Positions 24,948 through 37,496 of a DNA stretch of 64,000 bases are shown piece by piece. Source of the DNA: Mallotus nudiflorus. Taxonomy: Eukaryota; Streptophyta; Magnoliopsida; Malpighiales; Euphorbiaceae. The position numbers and the translations under genes are program-made. The stretch lies in NCBI GenBank assembly GCA_947683625.1, contig CANTUR010000038.1, positions 1,984,001 through 2,048,000 on the forward strand. Direction: 5' to 3'. The notes beneath the pieces were generated by a model. That model was not told the origin of the DNA and did not search any database. It worked only from the letters and a program-made list of their open reading frames with translations. Position 1 is the first letter of the stretch; each line of letters begins with the position of its first letter.

Positions 24948-25186
24948 TCTGGCTTGGTTTGCATTGGGCTTGGTGGGCCAAGGTGACTTGGGCTGATTTT
25001 ACAAGGCTTTGGGCTTTGTTTAGAAGGGTTTTAGGCTCATTTTCAAAAGGATTCCGAGCTTTCCCCTTGCATTAAAGCTTTGAGTTTTCTCATCATCGGG
25101 CTTTAGTATGGGCTGATCAAACCGAGCACCCGCAATTTGCCCCCAATCACAAGCCGATCAGACCGGGTGTCTTCAATGATATAACA

Positions 25187-25676
25187 ATTGGTTGTGCACC
25201 ATATCTCTTTTATCAAAATCCAAACATTTTATAAACTGTAAAGCTATCTGATCTGCATCAATATATTTGACTTATAGATTATTAATATTTAACAAATTAA
25301 ATATTTAAATTTTTTAAAAATTAATAATTAGTTTAGCTTAACTTTTATGATAAATTGGGTTTTATGCATAACATGGAGAATTTCATTTGGATTCTAAAAC
25401 AAAATTCAAATAACCATACACTTGCAACCGTATTAACGCTTTTCAAGTCTGAATTTCCGTTCTTAATTTTGTATACTTAAACCCCTCTTATATAAGGATA
25501 TATAGCATTGTATTGCATGCGTAAATGACATACGTATCGCTAATGCAGATTTTAACTTACTATTCCAATTCATGCATACCGGATTGTTGTTTTGAAAGTA
25601 AAAACATGTACCAAACTAATATAAAACTTGTATCTTTTTAAAATTGTATTAAAAAATGTTAATTTCAGTTATGATG
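25187..25676. other. Intergenic, nothing recognised
   Basis: AT-rich sequence between the Ogre LTR and the inverted-repeat element. No coding frame, repeat or RNA signal seen. Confidence 0.5.
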
Positions 25677-28600
25677 AGAACTTGACCGGATTAAATGCAT
25701 ACATGGTCACCTAATTTTTGATTTGTTTTGTTTTAAGTACTAAATTTTAATTTGTATCTTATTGATATCTAAATTTTAATTTAAGTATTAACTGCTGTTC
25801 AATTAATAGTAAAGTGTTGATGTGGTCTCTGGTTGAAAAATATTCATCAAATATTTTTCATATCAACTTCTATATCATTTTTTATCTTAAATGCGCATAT
25901 GATCACGAACTTTAATTTTGTTTTAATATGGATATTCAATTTCAAATTTTATTTTTTAATATCAAATATTTTATTTAAATTAAAATTTTAACTTAATCAA
26001 TCCTAATTCTAGTAAATAAATTATTCTCATCATATTAATATTTTAATATACGTACAATTTAGATATATTTAAATTAAATTGCATGTAAATATTTTATATA
26101 AATTAAAATTATAACTTAATTAACCTAATTCTATAGGTAAATTATTCTCATTATGTTAGTATTTAACTTTTAATTTTTTTAATATATGTACAATTTTGAT
26201 TTATTTTATATCTCAAAAATTTATAATATTTATATATAATTTTTTAAAAATAATTTTTTAATCAAATTAATAAAAATTAAAAAATATTTTAAAAAATTTA
26301 TTTTAAAAATTTATTTATTTAAAAAGTAAAACATATTAAAGAAAATTAAAAATATTAGAAAGTTAAATATTAATATGATGAGAATATTATTAACATTATA
26401 GAAACACAATCTTTAATAATTTTATTCATTTAATTAGATTTTAAAAATTAAATTTTTAAAAAATTATATATCAATATTATAATTTTTGAGATATAAAATA
26501 TATTTAAATTGTATGTATATTAAAAATATTAAGAAGCTAAATATTAATATGATAAGAATAATTTACTTATAGAATTAGGCTTAATTGAGTTATAATTTTA
26601 GTTTAAATAAAATATTTGTATATAATTTAAATAACATACAATTTAATTTTAACTAATTTATATCTAATTTAATTTTAACTAATTTATATCTATATTTTAT
26701 GTATACTAAAATATTAAAAAGTTAAACATTAATATGATAAGAATAATTTAATTGATAGAAATTAAGATTGATTAAGTTAAAAGTGTTATTTAAATAAAAT
26801 ATTTTAGTGTTGAAAATACAAATTGAAATTAAGTATATGAATTGAAACAAAATCAAAATTTCAAAATTTGGAGACCATATTTGCATTTAAGGTAAAAAAT
26901 GACGTGAAAACTAGCTGACATGAAGATTATCCTATTGATACATTACAATTAGCCTAGTAGTTTTAGGATGTTTCATGCATATTTAGGTGGCATTTAATAC
27001 ACATTTTAGTTTAGTTTTCATGCATTTCATTCATAATTACAAATGCTTTTGATCTCCATTGTTCTTAGTAAATTTATATTAATTTGAATGACTTATAAAT
27101 GTTTTTGAAGTTTGTTTGAAGCTTATAAAAGTTATATGGACATATTGAAGTCATTCAAGGTCAAAGGAATGAAAGAAGTAAGCTTTGGAGTGTTCTTGGA
27201 CTGTCACTAATTGGCAAGCTTTGGACTGTCATTCATAAGTCGTCACCACTATGCCAACTCGGCACAAGATGTCTCTATCATGAGTCATCACACTATGACG
27301 ACTCGACAGGATGTGAAGAGACACGACCCTCCGGATCATGTTGCACTCTTTCAACCATAACTTCCTCTACAAGACTCAGATTCAAGTAATTCAAATGGCT
27401 ATAAAAAGCTATAACTTTTATGAAGACACCTAGACCTAATTCACTCATCTGGATTACCGAAAATGCCCTTGAAGTAACTACTAATATTGAAGCAATGTGA
27501 CTTCACCAAGAATTATAGCTTTTTGTTTGTCATGACTGGTACCCTATGGTTATCAACTTCATAACATATAAGTACTTTATTTGTGTCTCTACAGAGGATA
27601 TAGATCGATATATATAATTGTAAATTAGAGAGAGATAAAGATTATTAATAGAACATTCATAGTTGGAACTTGAAGTTGATATTAAAGGAAGATCAAAAGA
27701 GCATTTGCCTTGTAGACATTTTCATTCATCAAGTTATTATCTAAAGAGATTTTTGGAGACTCTAAATTTGTTTCTAAGTGTTTCTAACTCTTCCTTTCTA
27801 AAATTCTCTTGGTGTTTGAATATTATTTTATTATGTTTATGGTATTATTAATTATATATCAAGACTAATTGCATAGTAGGTTGGAATTGCAATGGATGAT
27901 AGTTTCAATGAATTATATTATTTGTTTTGCATTGTGAAATAAATGATTTGATTTCAATTGAGTACATAATTGTATTATATATGTTTAATCACCATATATG
28001 ATATTTTAGTCAAATATTCACAACAAAAGTTGGGATATTTGATAGAAAAATAATTGAATTCACTTAAAGGTTAGGAAAGTACCTGGACACAAGAAATCTA
28101 CTTTGAGGGATCAAAGAATCGGTAAAGAACTTTATGATTTTTGTTTATCTCTACAATGACACGAGAGTGTTTGTAAACTCTAGATGGATATGCCCTTATT
28201 TGATAATGAGAGTTGCTCTTAAGGATTTTAAGTCATATTCTCCAATCATTACATTTATAGTAAATATAATTGTTTTGTTTTAATAATTCATTGTTCTATT
28301 CTATATTGTGATCTCCACCTCCACTTCTTTGAATATTGTTTGTTATTATGTTATTTCTTAATAATTGCATAGTTTAGGATTTTATTATTTAAATTAGATT
28401 TATAATTTGATTAATTACTACTTGATTATTGGTAAGCCTATTCATCCTAGTATTTATCCAGTTAATACTTGATTTCCTATTATTTCATGTGTTCAACCCT
28501 TTTTTAATCCTATATTTAGCCATAGAAGCTAGGGTATACATTCTAACTTACATCACCTATTAATATTATTCAGCTGCTGACCACATCAATACTTTACCAC

Positions 28601-28722
28601 TAGCTAGTGGTTGATATTTAAATTGAAATTTGGGTACCAAAAAGATTAAAATTAAAGTTTTATCCATAAAATAAAATGAACCGAAAGTTGGATGATCACA
28701 AATGCATTTAATCCAAACTTAA
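25677..28722. mobile_element. Long inverted-repeat (foldback/MITE-like) element, split
   Basis: The left arm begins with ggattaaatgca (25688) and contains gatgtggtct near 25820; the right arm has the reverse complement (28576-28722). Inner arms continue: tcattttttatcttaaatgc (about 25876) pairs with the complement near 26890-26910, and the AT-rich stretches with aattattctcat pair with gataagaataattt copies. Removing the solo LTR 26936-28555 and one TSD leaves about 1.42 kb, almost entirely inverted repeat with arms near 0.65 kb. It encodes no transposase. The superfamily is unknown; Mutator-like long-TIR MITEs are one possibility. Confidence 0.75.
26936..28555. mobile_element. Solo LTR (1620 bp) of an unassigned LTR family
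   Basis: Begins TGATACATTACAATTAGCC and ends CTTACATCA. It is flanked on both sides by the perfect 5-bp direct repeat CCTAT (26931-26935 and 28556-28560), the signature of LTR-retrotransposon integration. It interrupts the right arm of the inverted-repeat element. No second copy exists in the window and no coding sequence lies within, so the lineage is not assigned. Confidence 0.8.
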
Positions 28723-28747
28723 CCAAATGGTTAAGTTTCCAAGAGAT

Positions 28748-28797
28748 ATTATTATTATTATTATTATCATTATTATTATTATTATTATTATTTTATT
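28748..28797. repeat. (ATT)n microsatellite
   Basis: Trinucleotide run attattatt with one cat interruption. Confidence 0.95.
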
Positions 28798-28947
28798 ATT
28801 TATGAAATTAACAAGAAGCCTCGGGGGTGCACCAGGACATTCCAGTTAGGCTGACACATCCCTAGCACCAAACATCATAAGTCACTATCAAGAAATTTAA
28901 AATTAAAAAATTAAAAAAAAAACAGTGTAACAAATAACAACAAAGAA

Positions 28948-29271
28948 CTAAGAGAATCTAAAATTCTCTTTTAACATACTATCATTGACTAAGAATCGAT
29001 GATAAGAAGATGGAGCAAAAGACCACCAACAAACTTGAGGACAGAAGACACCATCCTTGGCCAAGAAATCAGCAACCCTATTACCTTCACAAAAAATGTG
29101 AGAGACAACAAAGGACATAAGAGAAATCTGCCAAAGACAGCGAGACCAAGCGGCAAGCAAAAACCAGGCAACATTCAGATTTTTTGTTTTAAATAACTGC
29201 ACAATATAGGATGAAACAAAAGATATAGTAACGATTGAGTCTCCATCTCTCTTTCCCAACTCTATGTACAT
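28948..29271 (-). pseudogene. LINE-type RNase H remnant
   Basis: The minus-strand frame contains SRCLWQISLMSF, SHIFCEGNRVADFLAKDG and a WWSFAP tail. This matches the C-terminal part of the RNase H-like domain (RVT_3) found at the end of plant L1-type LINE ORF2 and related putative ribonuclease H proteins. The typical sequence is SHIFREGN-VAD-LAKHG. Upstream domains (endonuclease, RT, zinc finger) are absent nearby, so this is a 5'-truncated relic. A shared plant-repeat-like segment (28803-28860, aagcctcgggggtgc) lies downstream. Confidence 0.7.
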
Positions 29272-29529
29272 GTTAAAAAGAAAAAAAGTAAATTAGTTAA
29301 AATATACATTATATAATTATGGGCTACTAGTAAAATAGTTTCCATGGTAGCTGCAATTAAATTTTCTTTGCACCCAATATACTTAACAAAAAGACAAAAG
29401 ACAAAACGTATAATAAGTAATAACACATCATTTTGTATATAAGTAGCTACCATACTAATTTTAGATATCAACAGCATTATACTTGGCCAACCATGAAAGT
29501 CTTTAACCTGCCATGACTTCATGATATGT

Positions 29530-32500
29530 AAGTCAACATCACAAGTATAGATATCAAGAAAGAATAAATGGATAAAACATTAACCAACCATTTAATTAAT
29601 TTCAATGTCTATTGATTGGATTGGGGAGCTAATTAGATTTCTAAATTGTCATTTAGTGAACCTCTACTCCAATTATTGATGTAAATTTGGGTGTCTCCCA
29701 TTTAAAATTAGTCTGAATTCATTATATAAAACCCTAGGATACAAATGCATGTGCACTCTGCCTGAGTGCAGCACCAGCTCAACGGTATTTGTAGCCGTAG
29801 TGAATTTTTTTTAAAATTTAAAATCATCAATTAATTATTTTCAAGTTATTAAAATTAAATAAATTAAAAAAAAATAATTTGATATTAGAACCAATATTGG
29901 ATCCCAACTTAAAAGGGCAAAATTTTACTTTTTTTTTCAACTAAAAAATTATAGGTATATTTAATTTATTACATTAAAAATATGAGACAATCAATTAAAT
30001 TTTAGTGAAAATGGATGAATATATAAAATTTAGGATTATAATAAAATTTAACTGATTAAAAGGAGGTAGTGACCTCCCTTTGTCCCTTTCCCCCTTAGTT
30101 TCACCTTTGATTAGCAAATAATAAATTTTTAAAAATCTTATGAATTTAAAAATAAAAATAAAATTATCTAACAAATGATTAAATTGGAAAATTAAAAAAT
30201 ATGAATAAATTAAAACTATAATTTTATTTATATTTACTTTTAATATCATTCAATAAAATTTATTTTACATATTTAACAGTAGTTATGTAAAAAATAAATT
30301 TATTTTTATAAATAAAATAGAGTGACTATTTCTAAAAAAATACAATAGAATAAAAAAATTATTTAAAAGACTAAATATGAGATTTTACATTTTTTTTTAA
30401 TTTTGTAGGTTAATGGAGGTTAGAGGTGGTAAAGAGAAATGTTAAAGAAAATTTTGGGAGATTGTTGACCGCTGCAACACAGAAGAAGCTATGGTCATAG
30501 GTTGATAAGGTTCTAATAAAAAAAATAAAATTAAATAGTGAAATAATTAAAAAAAAAATTATAGAGTAAGAGAGTGAATAAATAAATAAATAAACAAAAT
30601 ATTATATTAGAGTGAATAGTGTTAAAAAATAATATAAATTGAAATTAATGAATATAAATATAGAAAATTTTGTGAGAATTGGGAGAAATTAATTTGTGAT
30701 GAAAAATTTCCTTCTTAATATAGCTATTTATATATAGATAATTAATTTTTTAAATTTCCTAAAATAAATTCGTAAACTAGTGTTAGTGTTATATAATTGT
30801 TAGATGGGTAAAATTATTTTTTGCAATTTAATTCGTTTTTATTTATAAATAAAAAAATATAAAAGGAGGGGAGGGCATTGCATCTGCAACGGTCGCATGA
30901 TGCAACGACTATTTTTTAAAACATGCTACGGTTTGAAACGAAAACCAGCAATTTACGTTTTCAGAAGTTGAAACCGGCCCTAAAGCAATTTTCTCTAGCT
31001 CTGGATTCATTCAAGTCAATTTCAAATTTGACCAAATCCTTCTAGATTTTAATCGGGTCGATTTCAGACCCAAAATGTTTCGTTGCCCGGCCTATCAATA
31101 CCTACCCCTTTTTCTCTTTTTGATTTTTTTTCCTTTTTTCACGTTTTTATCTCCGAAAATTCCCTGTCTTTTTCTTTAATCTTTTCTTTATTGTCAAAAT
31201 TCTTCAATTTTCTACTTAAATTCAATTATTTTTTTTATATGAATTGCTTCAAAATAAATAGGCTTAAGATATAATACATTATACAAGATATATATCTCAA
31301 TATCTCATTTAAAAATGTAACCGAATCAAGTCAACTCGCAAATTACTCGTGATAAATTCGAAATTGATTCGATTATTTTCGAATCGAGCTCGAGTTTGAC
31401 TTGATTATTTCAAGTCGAACTTGAACTTCTAAATTTGTAACTCGATAGGCTCGCGAACCTAATTAAGTTTGTATATATTTACTATTTTACTCTTTTATTT
31501 TAATATAATTATAAATATATCTTATTAAACTTAGTCGAATTTGAATTTAAATTCAAATTCGAATCGAGTTTAAATATTTTAAAATACATATTTTTACATA
31601 TTTTAAATTTTATTTTATTAATTGAGTTGAGGTCGAGTATGTGAATTATTTAATTGAATTGAACTCAAGTTTTAAAAATAAAAGCTCAATTGAGTACTAG
31701 TTGAGCTCAAACTTCAAATACCTGACAGTGTCTCGACTTCACTCACAATTCTAATTTCATTAACCTAAAAAATTATTTTTTTCCTTTTTATTTATTTAAT
31801 GACTATTTTTTTTTTCTTTTCTATCCATAAGATTCGATGGGTATTATATGATAATTGTTAAAATACTGAAAACTTTAATAAGTTGTTTACATATCAATAT
31901 TTTTATCAACCATTTTTTATGCTTTATTATATTATTTACAAATTTTAAATTGTGATATATTACAATAATAGTTTATAGATAGTGAGCAAAATTTTTTACT
32001 AATAAATTTATTTAATTAGTTTAGTAGTCGAAAATCTTTAGTCCCCCCCTAACTCAATGTGCTAGTTTCGCCCCTGCCATTAACCTCATAGCTTAAGCAT
32101 GGTACGTTTTGATCCCAATCTTTAAGAATCCCCATTACCTTCTTCAGTATATAGATAAGAATCTTTATTTATTCAGCATTCGTTGGGGGAATTGATTGAA
32201 TGGCTATGTGCCTACTTAATTTATAGATGCAATGGGTAAATATTTCATCACTAAATCAGGAAACTGTTAATTGTTTTGAATGTATTTTAAAACATAAATT
32301 CTAAATTTTACTTTAGTTAATTTTAGAAAATTAATTGCTCTTATACAATCTATCAATACTTAATGTTCAAATTAATCAAATTTTTTAGTTTGATGCACGG
32401 ATATTTGCAATTTTCATGGTTTCTTACAATGAAAACAAAGCAGAAGCAGATCACAAACAAACATGCAGTTGAGAACTACAAATAACAAGGTGCCAGAAGC

Positions 32501-32630
32501 ATGCAATTGAGGCTAAGATGGTACTTTGAGAACATTTATTACATAAACAAAAGATCTGAAGTAATAAGAACCAAATATGAAAGTAAATTGTTGGAGAATT
32601 GCAGGCAGAGCAGGTACTCCACATTATTTC
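29530..32630. other. AT-rich intergenic region without recognisable genes
   Basis: No gene supported. The stretch at 31325-31740 is rich in tcgag/ctcgag-type short motifs typical of degenerate plant repeats. Two stretches (30062-30110 and 32040-32085) share a tccccctta/ccccccta...ttcgccc-like phrase often seen in plant repeat relics. Neither could be delimited. Confidence 0.45.
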
Positions 32631-32659
32631 ACTAGATCATGTGCAGTAACAGCATTAAT

Positions 32660-33457
32660 CTAAACCTTGTTGTCCTGAATAAGCTCATCCACCTCCTTGA
32701 AGTTCTTCACAACAAAATCTTTAATGATATGAGGAACTTCAACCTCATCACTTGCCTTCTCATACTCACAGCTCCATTCCGCCAAGCTCCCATCTCCCTT
32801 TGGAAGAACAGCTATGTGGCCTTTGAATACCTTGTAGTACTTCAGGAGATCACCTTCAATAACACTGTAAGAAACCTTCTTCTCTGCTTCGTGAACAATA
32901 TCGATCCTCTCTTTCGATAACTTAACAAGTGGAGAACCTGAAGAGTCAGAGCAAAAGTAACACTTTCAGTAATGCCATTTAAGTTGTTTATTATCATTTA
33001 GGATTCAATCCTTGGACCGCCCAGAAACATGTATCAAACGGGCACGTAAAGCTGACCCAGACACCAGCTAATCTTAAATTCAGGAAAAAAAAATTACACA
33101 TTTAAGAATTTTACAGTTGAGATTTAACTGGTAGGGGCTGCTGTTGTGACGTCTTAAATCTAAGTTGTGGTCTCGCTGTATACATAATAGCATTAAGTTA
33201 ACATTAGAGAGGCATTTGCTACTCTTATAATTCTATAGTTACTTTAAAATTTTTTTAAAAATAAGGTTACCTTCAGCATAAGTGATGAGACGAACAGAGC
33301 CAGCAGCTTTGCCATCGCCTTCGAGTACTTCAATGCTCTTGTATTGGTCAGGGAAGAACTTAGGGAATATAGTAGTGGAGTCCTTAATGCTATCCCAGAA
33401 TTTATCTGGAGAAGACTTGATCTCAACTGCTACATGAAGCGTTCCACTGTTAGCCAT
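32660..33457 (-). CDS. Bet v 1/major latex protein-like protein (MLP), two exons
   Basis: Exon 1 is 33271-33457 and exon 2 is 32660-32937, joined by a 333-bp intron (donor GAAG|GTAACC, acceptor CTTCAG|GTTC) in the family's usual place after the codons for TYAE. The product is 154 residues, the normal family length, with no stop or frameshift. It starts MANSGTLHVAVEIKSS and shows the family's KFWDSI, the glycine-rich loop EGDGKAAGSVR (about residues 46-56), the GDLLKYYK strand and the C-terminal helix. MLPs are cytosolic START-like proteins with a hydrophobic ligand cavity, reported in stress and hormone responses and in carrying hydrophobic compounds. The actual ligand is not predictable. It is one of two MLP genes here in the same orientation. 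Confidence 0.95.
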
Positions 33458-33564
33458 TGACGTGTATATATATATATATGATGGAAGAAATTAAGAAATT
33501 TAGCAGAGATCTACTGGGAGAGAATGAATTTGTTTCACATCTTAGAGAGCCTGAAATTTACAGG

Positions 33565-33572
33565 ATTATATA
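33565..33572 (-). promoter_or_regulatory. TATA box of MLP gene 1
   Basis: TATATAAT on minus, about 108 nt upstream of the start codon. This gives a leader of roughly 75-80 nt if transcription begins about 30 nt downstream. Confidence 0.6.
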
Positions 33573-34117
33573 GTGGTGGTACAGCATCTTTGATGGATGA
33601 GAGCTTTAAATTCATTAATAACAAGTTCAACTACCACTTCCTTAGTTATGATCATCATCAAGAAAAATGCACCTTTATTAACGTCCAATGCAAGAAAAGG
33701 GCCCCATCACATAAATTCTTTTGCAACAATTAGTCTTGCCGCTAATTAATTCTGTAACAAGGAAGTTGACAGAGCAATTACTACTGTGATCTTCCTCTAT
33801 TAAATCGAAATCTACTTCTTGAACTTGGTGCACCGCTATAGATCGATCAATCGTGTGGCATTTCAGGTCTTTAAATATGTATTACTAATGCATGGTGAAT
33901 AACAAATATGTTCATTTAAAATACGCATTAGTAACATGGTGTTTCTTTTTCTTTAAATTAAGTGAAAATGAAATTTTCAATTAGGCAGTTATTAATTTGA
34001 ACTATACACCTCCTAACTTCAAAAGTGTAAAAATGTAGTATCATGCAACTCATAATATTTTTGAAAAATAGCGTTTACTATACCATTAATAAACGGCTTT
34101 GTATCTACCATCTTTAT

Positions 34118-34120
<3 letters not shown>

Positions 34121-34155
<35 letters not shown>
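34121..34155. repeat. (TA)n microsatellite
   Basis: Pure dinucleotide run after gtgtgtg. Confidence 0.95.
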
Positions 34156-34160
<5 letters not shown>

Positions 34161-35814
34161 CTATTCTCTGCTTTGTTATAATAATTTTTTAGTTTAAGAT
34201 AAGAATGTATGTAATTTATTTGTGAATTACATATATTCACCCAAGATATTGGCTTGACGAATGCTTTTAATTGTGTAATGATCCATCTTGTTGCCATCAT
34301 CAATGGCCCATATGTGTTTCTAACGATAATTTTGTTCGAAGAAGCCTAGGGCTCATAAGCACAGATCTGTACCTATATGATCCAGTATGAAGCTAGAGTT
34401 CGATTGTGTCCTGAAGTGAAAAAAATTCAAAACAACTTTTTTACCATGTGGCTGCTCAATCCATCCAACTAAATCAAACCAAAAGTTTCGGCCTTAAAAG
34501 GTGTCCAACTGTAAATTAAACTGTCGGTTGCCACCAGCGCCCCTTGCCTAAAGTCTACTAAGGACAATAATTGAGCATGTGAGCTTGCTTGTGGCCACGA
34601 GAAATTTTCTCTGTGATTCAGCATCTGGTAATTAAGAGGGATATCATCGTGATAACAGTGCTAATTCGAACACTTACAATCATTTATACAATAAACCAAC
34701 AACTATAGGAAGCAATTGGTAAAATTGTTATCTTTAAACGATATTTTAGATTTAAATTATAATATATATAATTGTATTAAATTAATTAAAATTTTTGCAT
34801 TATTTATATAATTTTATTTGAATAGAATTAAATTAATTAGAGTTTAATAAACTCTAAATACTAATGGTTTAAACTAAAAATTCTATATATAATAATATCA
34901 ACAACTGTTATATTAATTGATAGAAAATTTATCTTATTTAAATGATATTTTAAATTTAAAGTGTAATGTTTACAATTGTGTTAAATTAATTATTGATGAA
35001 TCTTTACTATCTTTATAGTTCTCTTAGAATTAGACTAAACTATTTTTGTAATTCTATTCAAAATTTTTCAAATTAATTAAAATATAATAAATTTTAAATA
35101 GTGATAATTTTTTTAAAAAAATTATCAGGTATACAATAACTAACAACTACTGCCAATGGCTATAGTCCGATTCAACCAGCTATTTTATTTATTTGGATGA
35201 AGCATTGAATGTGACTTTTTAGTTTTCAATCATACATGAACTGAGTTTATGTAGTCATTGAATAAATTTATACATTTATAGCGATCCATCATGAATCCAA
35301 TCTAAATTAAAACTTCTCTTAAAACTACAATATCCTATAAAATTTCAATCCAAAAGCAAAAAATATAAAGCTTCTACGCATTCAATTAAAATTAATATCA
35401 ACTTTGGTAAGTTTAAGAAAAAAAGAAAAAATTTTGATGTGTTTTATTTTTGGATATATGTAATTGATGGTGGAAAGTTTAAGATTATGATAACGTGATA
35501 ATAACGCCTAATTGTATGTTGATTATCAAATCTTATTGACTTTTCTCAAGGTTGTAATTTCATTTTAAGATTGCCCATTATGGCAGATAATTGGCACCTA
35601 ATTCTTTGGGTAAAAATTGCCAAAAGGTTATTAATTACAAGTTTTATATCGATGTTATTATGAAGTCAGAGACAGAACAACAACCATTATATTTAAATAA
35701 CACAATATACAAAGTGAATTTAAATTAGTTGTTAGAAGAATTTTATTATTTTTATACTACTATTTTAGTTGAATCGGTGATTAATTAGAATTTAATAAAT
35801 TCTGAAAATTTATA

Positions 35815-35823
<9 letters not shown>

Positions 35824-35881
<58 letters not shown>
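35824..35881. repeat. (AT)n microsatellite
   Basis: About 58 bp of pure AT at the end of an AT-rich dispersed repeat copy. Confidence 0.95.
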
Positions 35882-35887
<6 letters not shown>

Positions 35888-36011
35888 TGTAGCAATCACT
35901 GAGGGAAAAAAGGTATATTTAGATTTTTTTTTTTTTTAAAGTTTTGATTAATAAATTTACAGGTGGTTTCTGTATAATCTCTCTTGGGTATGGGTGAATT
36001 GCACTTGTTGA

Positions 36012-36089
36012 TCTTTGAACTTATGATGGGGTTAATCATAAATTGATAAATCTTTGAACTTATGATGGGGTTAATCATAAGATGATAAA
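36012..36089 (+). repeat. 39-bp tandem duplication
   Basis: Two adjacent copies of tctttgaacttatgatgggg plus the following sequence, period 39. The minus-strand frame across it is a by-product of the repeat. Confidence 0.85.
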
Positions 36090-36725
36090 TGTATAGCATC
36101 GATCTTCGTGACAAACTTGATATAAACAAGCCTAGAAAACAATTAAAATTCTGTGGTCTGGCTAGCTCCGGAATTGAATTAGTTCGTCCATAACCAAATC
36201 CCTAAAGCCACCAATTGATGATACAGGTATTTTTATAAAGTAGTGACATAAAGTATTTATAAATGACTGAAAGAGTGAGGTTTAAATATTAACAAACTGA
36301 AGAATTATTTAAAGAATGATGGTGGAAGTCGTTATTTGTGATATCTAAATTGTGTTATAAGTAACGGAAAGAAATAAAAATATTTTTTTAATAAAAATAA
36401 TTTTTTTTTTACCTCTCGATATATGAGGGATTATCAATTGAAGGGAGTGATTTTAGAAATTTCATCCCCACGATGCATTGCTTCGCTAGATATCTTTATC
36501 CTTATTTAAATCGGTGCAATCATTGAAAAATAAATATATGGTAGTATCTGCAAATACAATTGTTCAACATCTAGAACAAATTGCACATGACAACATCTAC
36601 TCTAATATCATTTCTTAAGAACTTTCCACAAGAATTATACTGTAATATTCCATACTTAATTAGTAGCTATTTGAGGAATTAATGTAGAGAACATTCGTCA
36701 ATGACAATCCAATCCAACGAGTTCA

Positions 36726-36727
<2 letters not shown>

Positions 36728-36764
<37 letters not shown>
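36728..36764. repeat. (TA)n microsatellite
   Basis: Pure dinucleotide run directly before the first 236-bp repeat copy. Confidence 0.95.
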
Positions 36765-36768
<4 letters not shown>

Positions 36769-37236
36769 CACTAGATTACATTATTAAATTTAACAATCAC
36801 CAAAAACTGTTGAAATTAATTGGTAGCAAAATTATTTTTCTTAAATTAAAACTTAGATTCGAAATTTTGATATATACAGTCATATTAAATTAATTTTAAA
36901 AATTTTTTGTCACCGTTATAGTTATGCTATGATGAAATTAGATTAATAAGATTTCAATAAATTTTCTAAATATGAGTAGTGGTATATATATATATATATA
37001 TCAGCACTAAATTATATTATTAAATTTAACAACCACCAATAACTGTTAAAATTAATTAGTAGCAAAATTATTTTTCTTAAATTAGAGCTCAGATTTTGGT
37101 ATATACAATCATATTAAATTAGTTGTTAAAAATTTGTTGTCATTGTTATAGTTATGCTCTAATGAATTTGATTAATCAGACTTTAATGAATTTTCTGAAT
37201 ATGAGTGGTGGTGTAGAAAAAAAAAATTGACAACGA
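36765..37236 (+). repeat. 236-bp tandem duplication
   Basis: Both copies begin tcagcacta after an (AT)n tract (36765 and 37001) and end near atgagtRgtggt. They differ by scattered substitutions, so the duplication is not recent. Confidence 0.85.
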
Positions 37237-37496
37237 ATGATCAAATATACACATTATAACAAGAACGAACATCCATCTTACACACACATATATATATATA
37301 TATACCAGTGGTGGTGTATATATAAAGATGTTCCCAGTACATGAGACATTTCTTTATTTGCATATTTACCATGCATCAAATTAATATCTTATATGTTGTT
37401 CGAAAAAAAATTAATATCTTATATAAACATGAACTTCAATATAAGGCCATGCGCATTTTATTTATAACTGGCGTCCATATATGACCAGGGTTAATT

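Larger units (their letters stand above)
23264..25186 (-). mobile_element. 5' LTR of Ogre/Tat-type element, minus strand
   Basis: On plus the LTR runs from TGTAGGAATTGGGG to ATATAACA. The boundary at 23264 is supported by the PBS beside it and by matching TGTAGACGGCGGGG at the start of the solo LTR at 46629, which shares the ggggtttagcgcgc block. The far boundary (25186) is a best guess from length (1923 bp against 2054 bp for the related LTR) and the TG...CA rule. It contains palindromic GAGGCGATCGCCTC-type repeats and a poly-T/poly-C tract near 24620-24700. Confidence 0.75.
33740..37490. other. Intergenic region between the MLP genes with dispersed AT-rich repeats
   Basis: No gene seen. 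It holds at least five diverged copies of one AT-rich repeat (near 34690-34860, 34890-35100, 35670-35820, 36765-37000 and 37001-37236), recognised by phrases such as caacaactgttaaaattaatt and tatacaatcatattaaatta. Several copies adjoin (AT)n tracts. Confidence 0.6.

Noticed and set aside
29995..30249. 84-codon minus-strand frame of hydrophobic and Ile/Lys-rich composition
   Set aside because: Composition follows the AT-rich DNA; no motif, promoter or homology visible.
33524..33733. 69-codon plus-strand frame upstream of MLP gene 1
   Set aside because: Overlaps the promoter and TATA box of MLP gene 1 on the other strand and has no recognisable domain.
35896..36129. 77-codon minus-strand frame with internal repeat
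   Set aside because: The repeat comes from the 39-bp tandem duplication; no family features.
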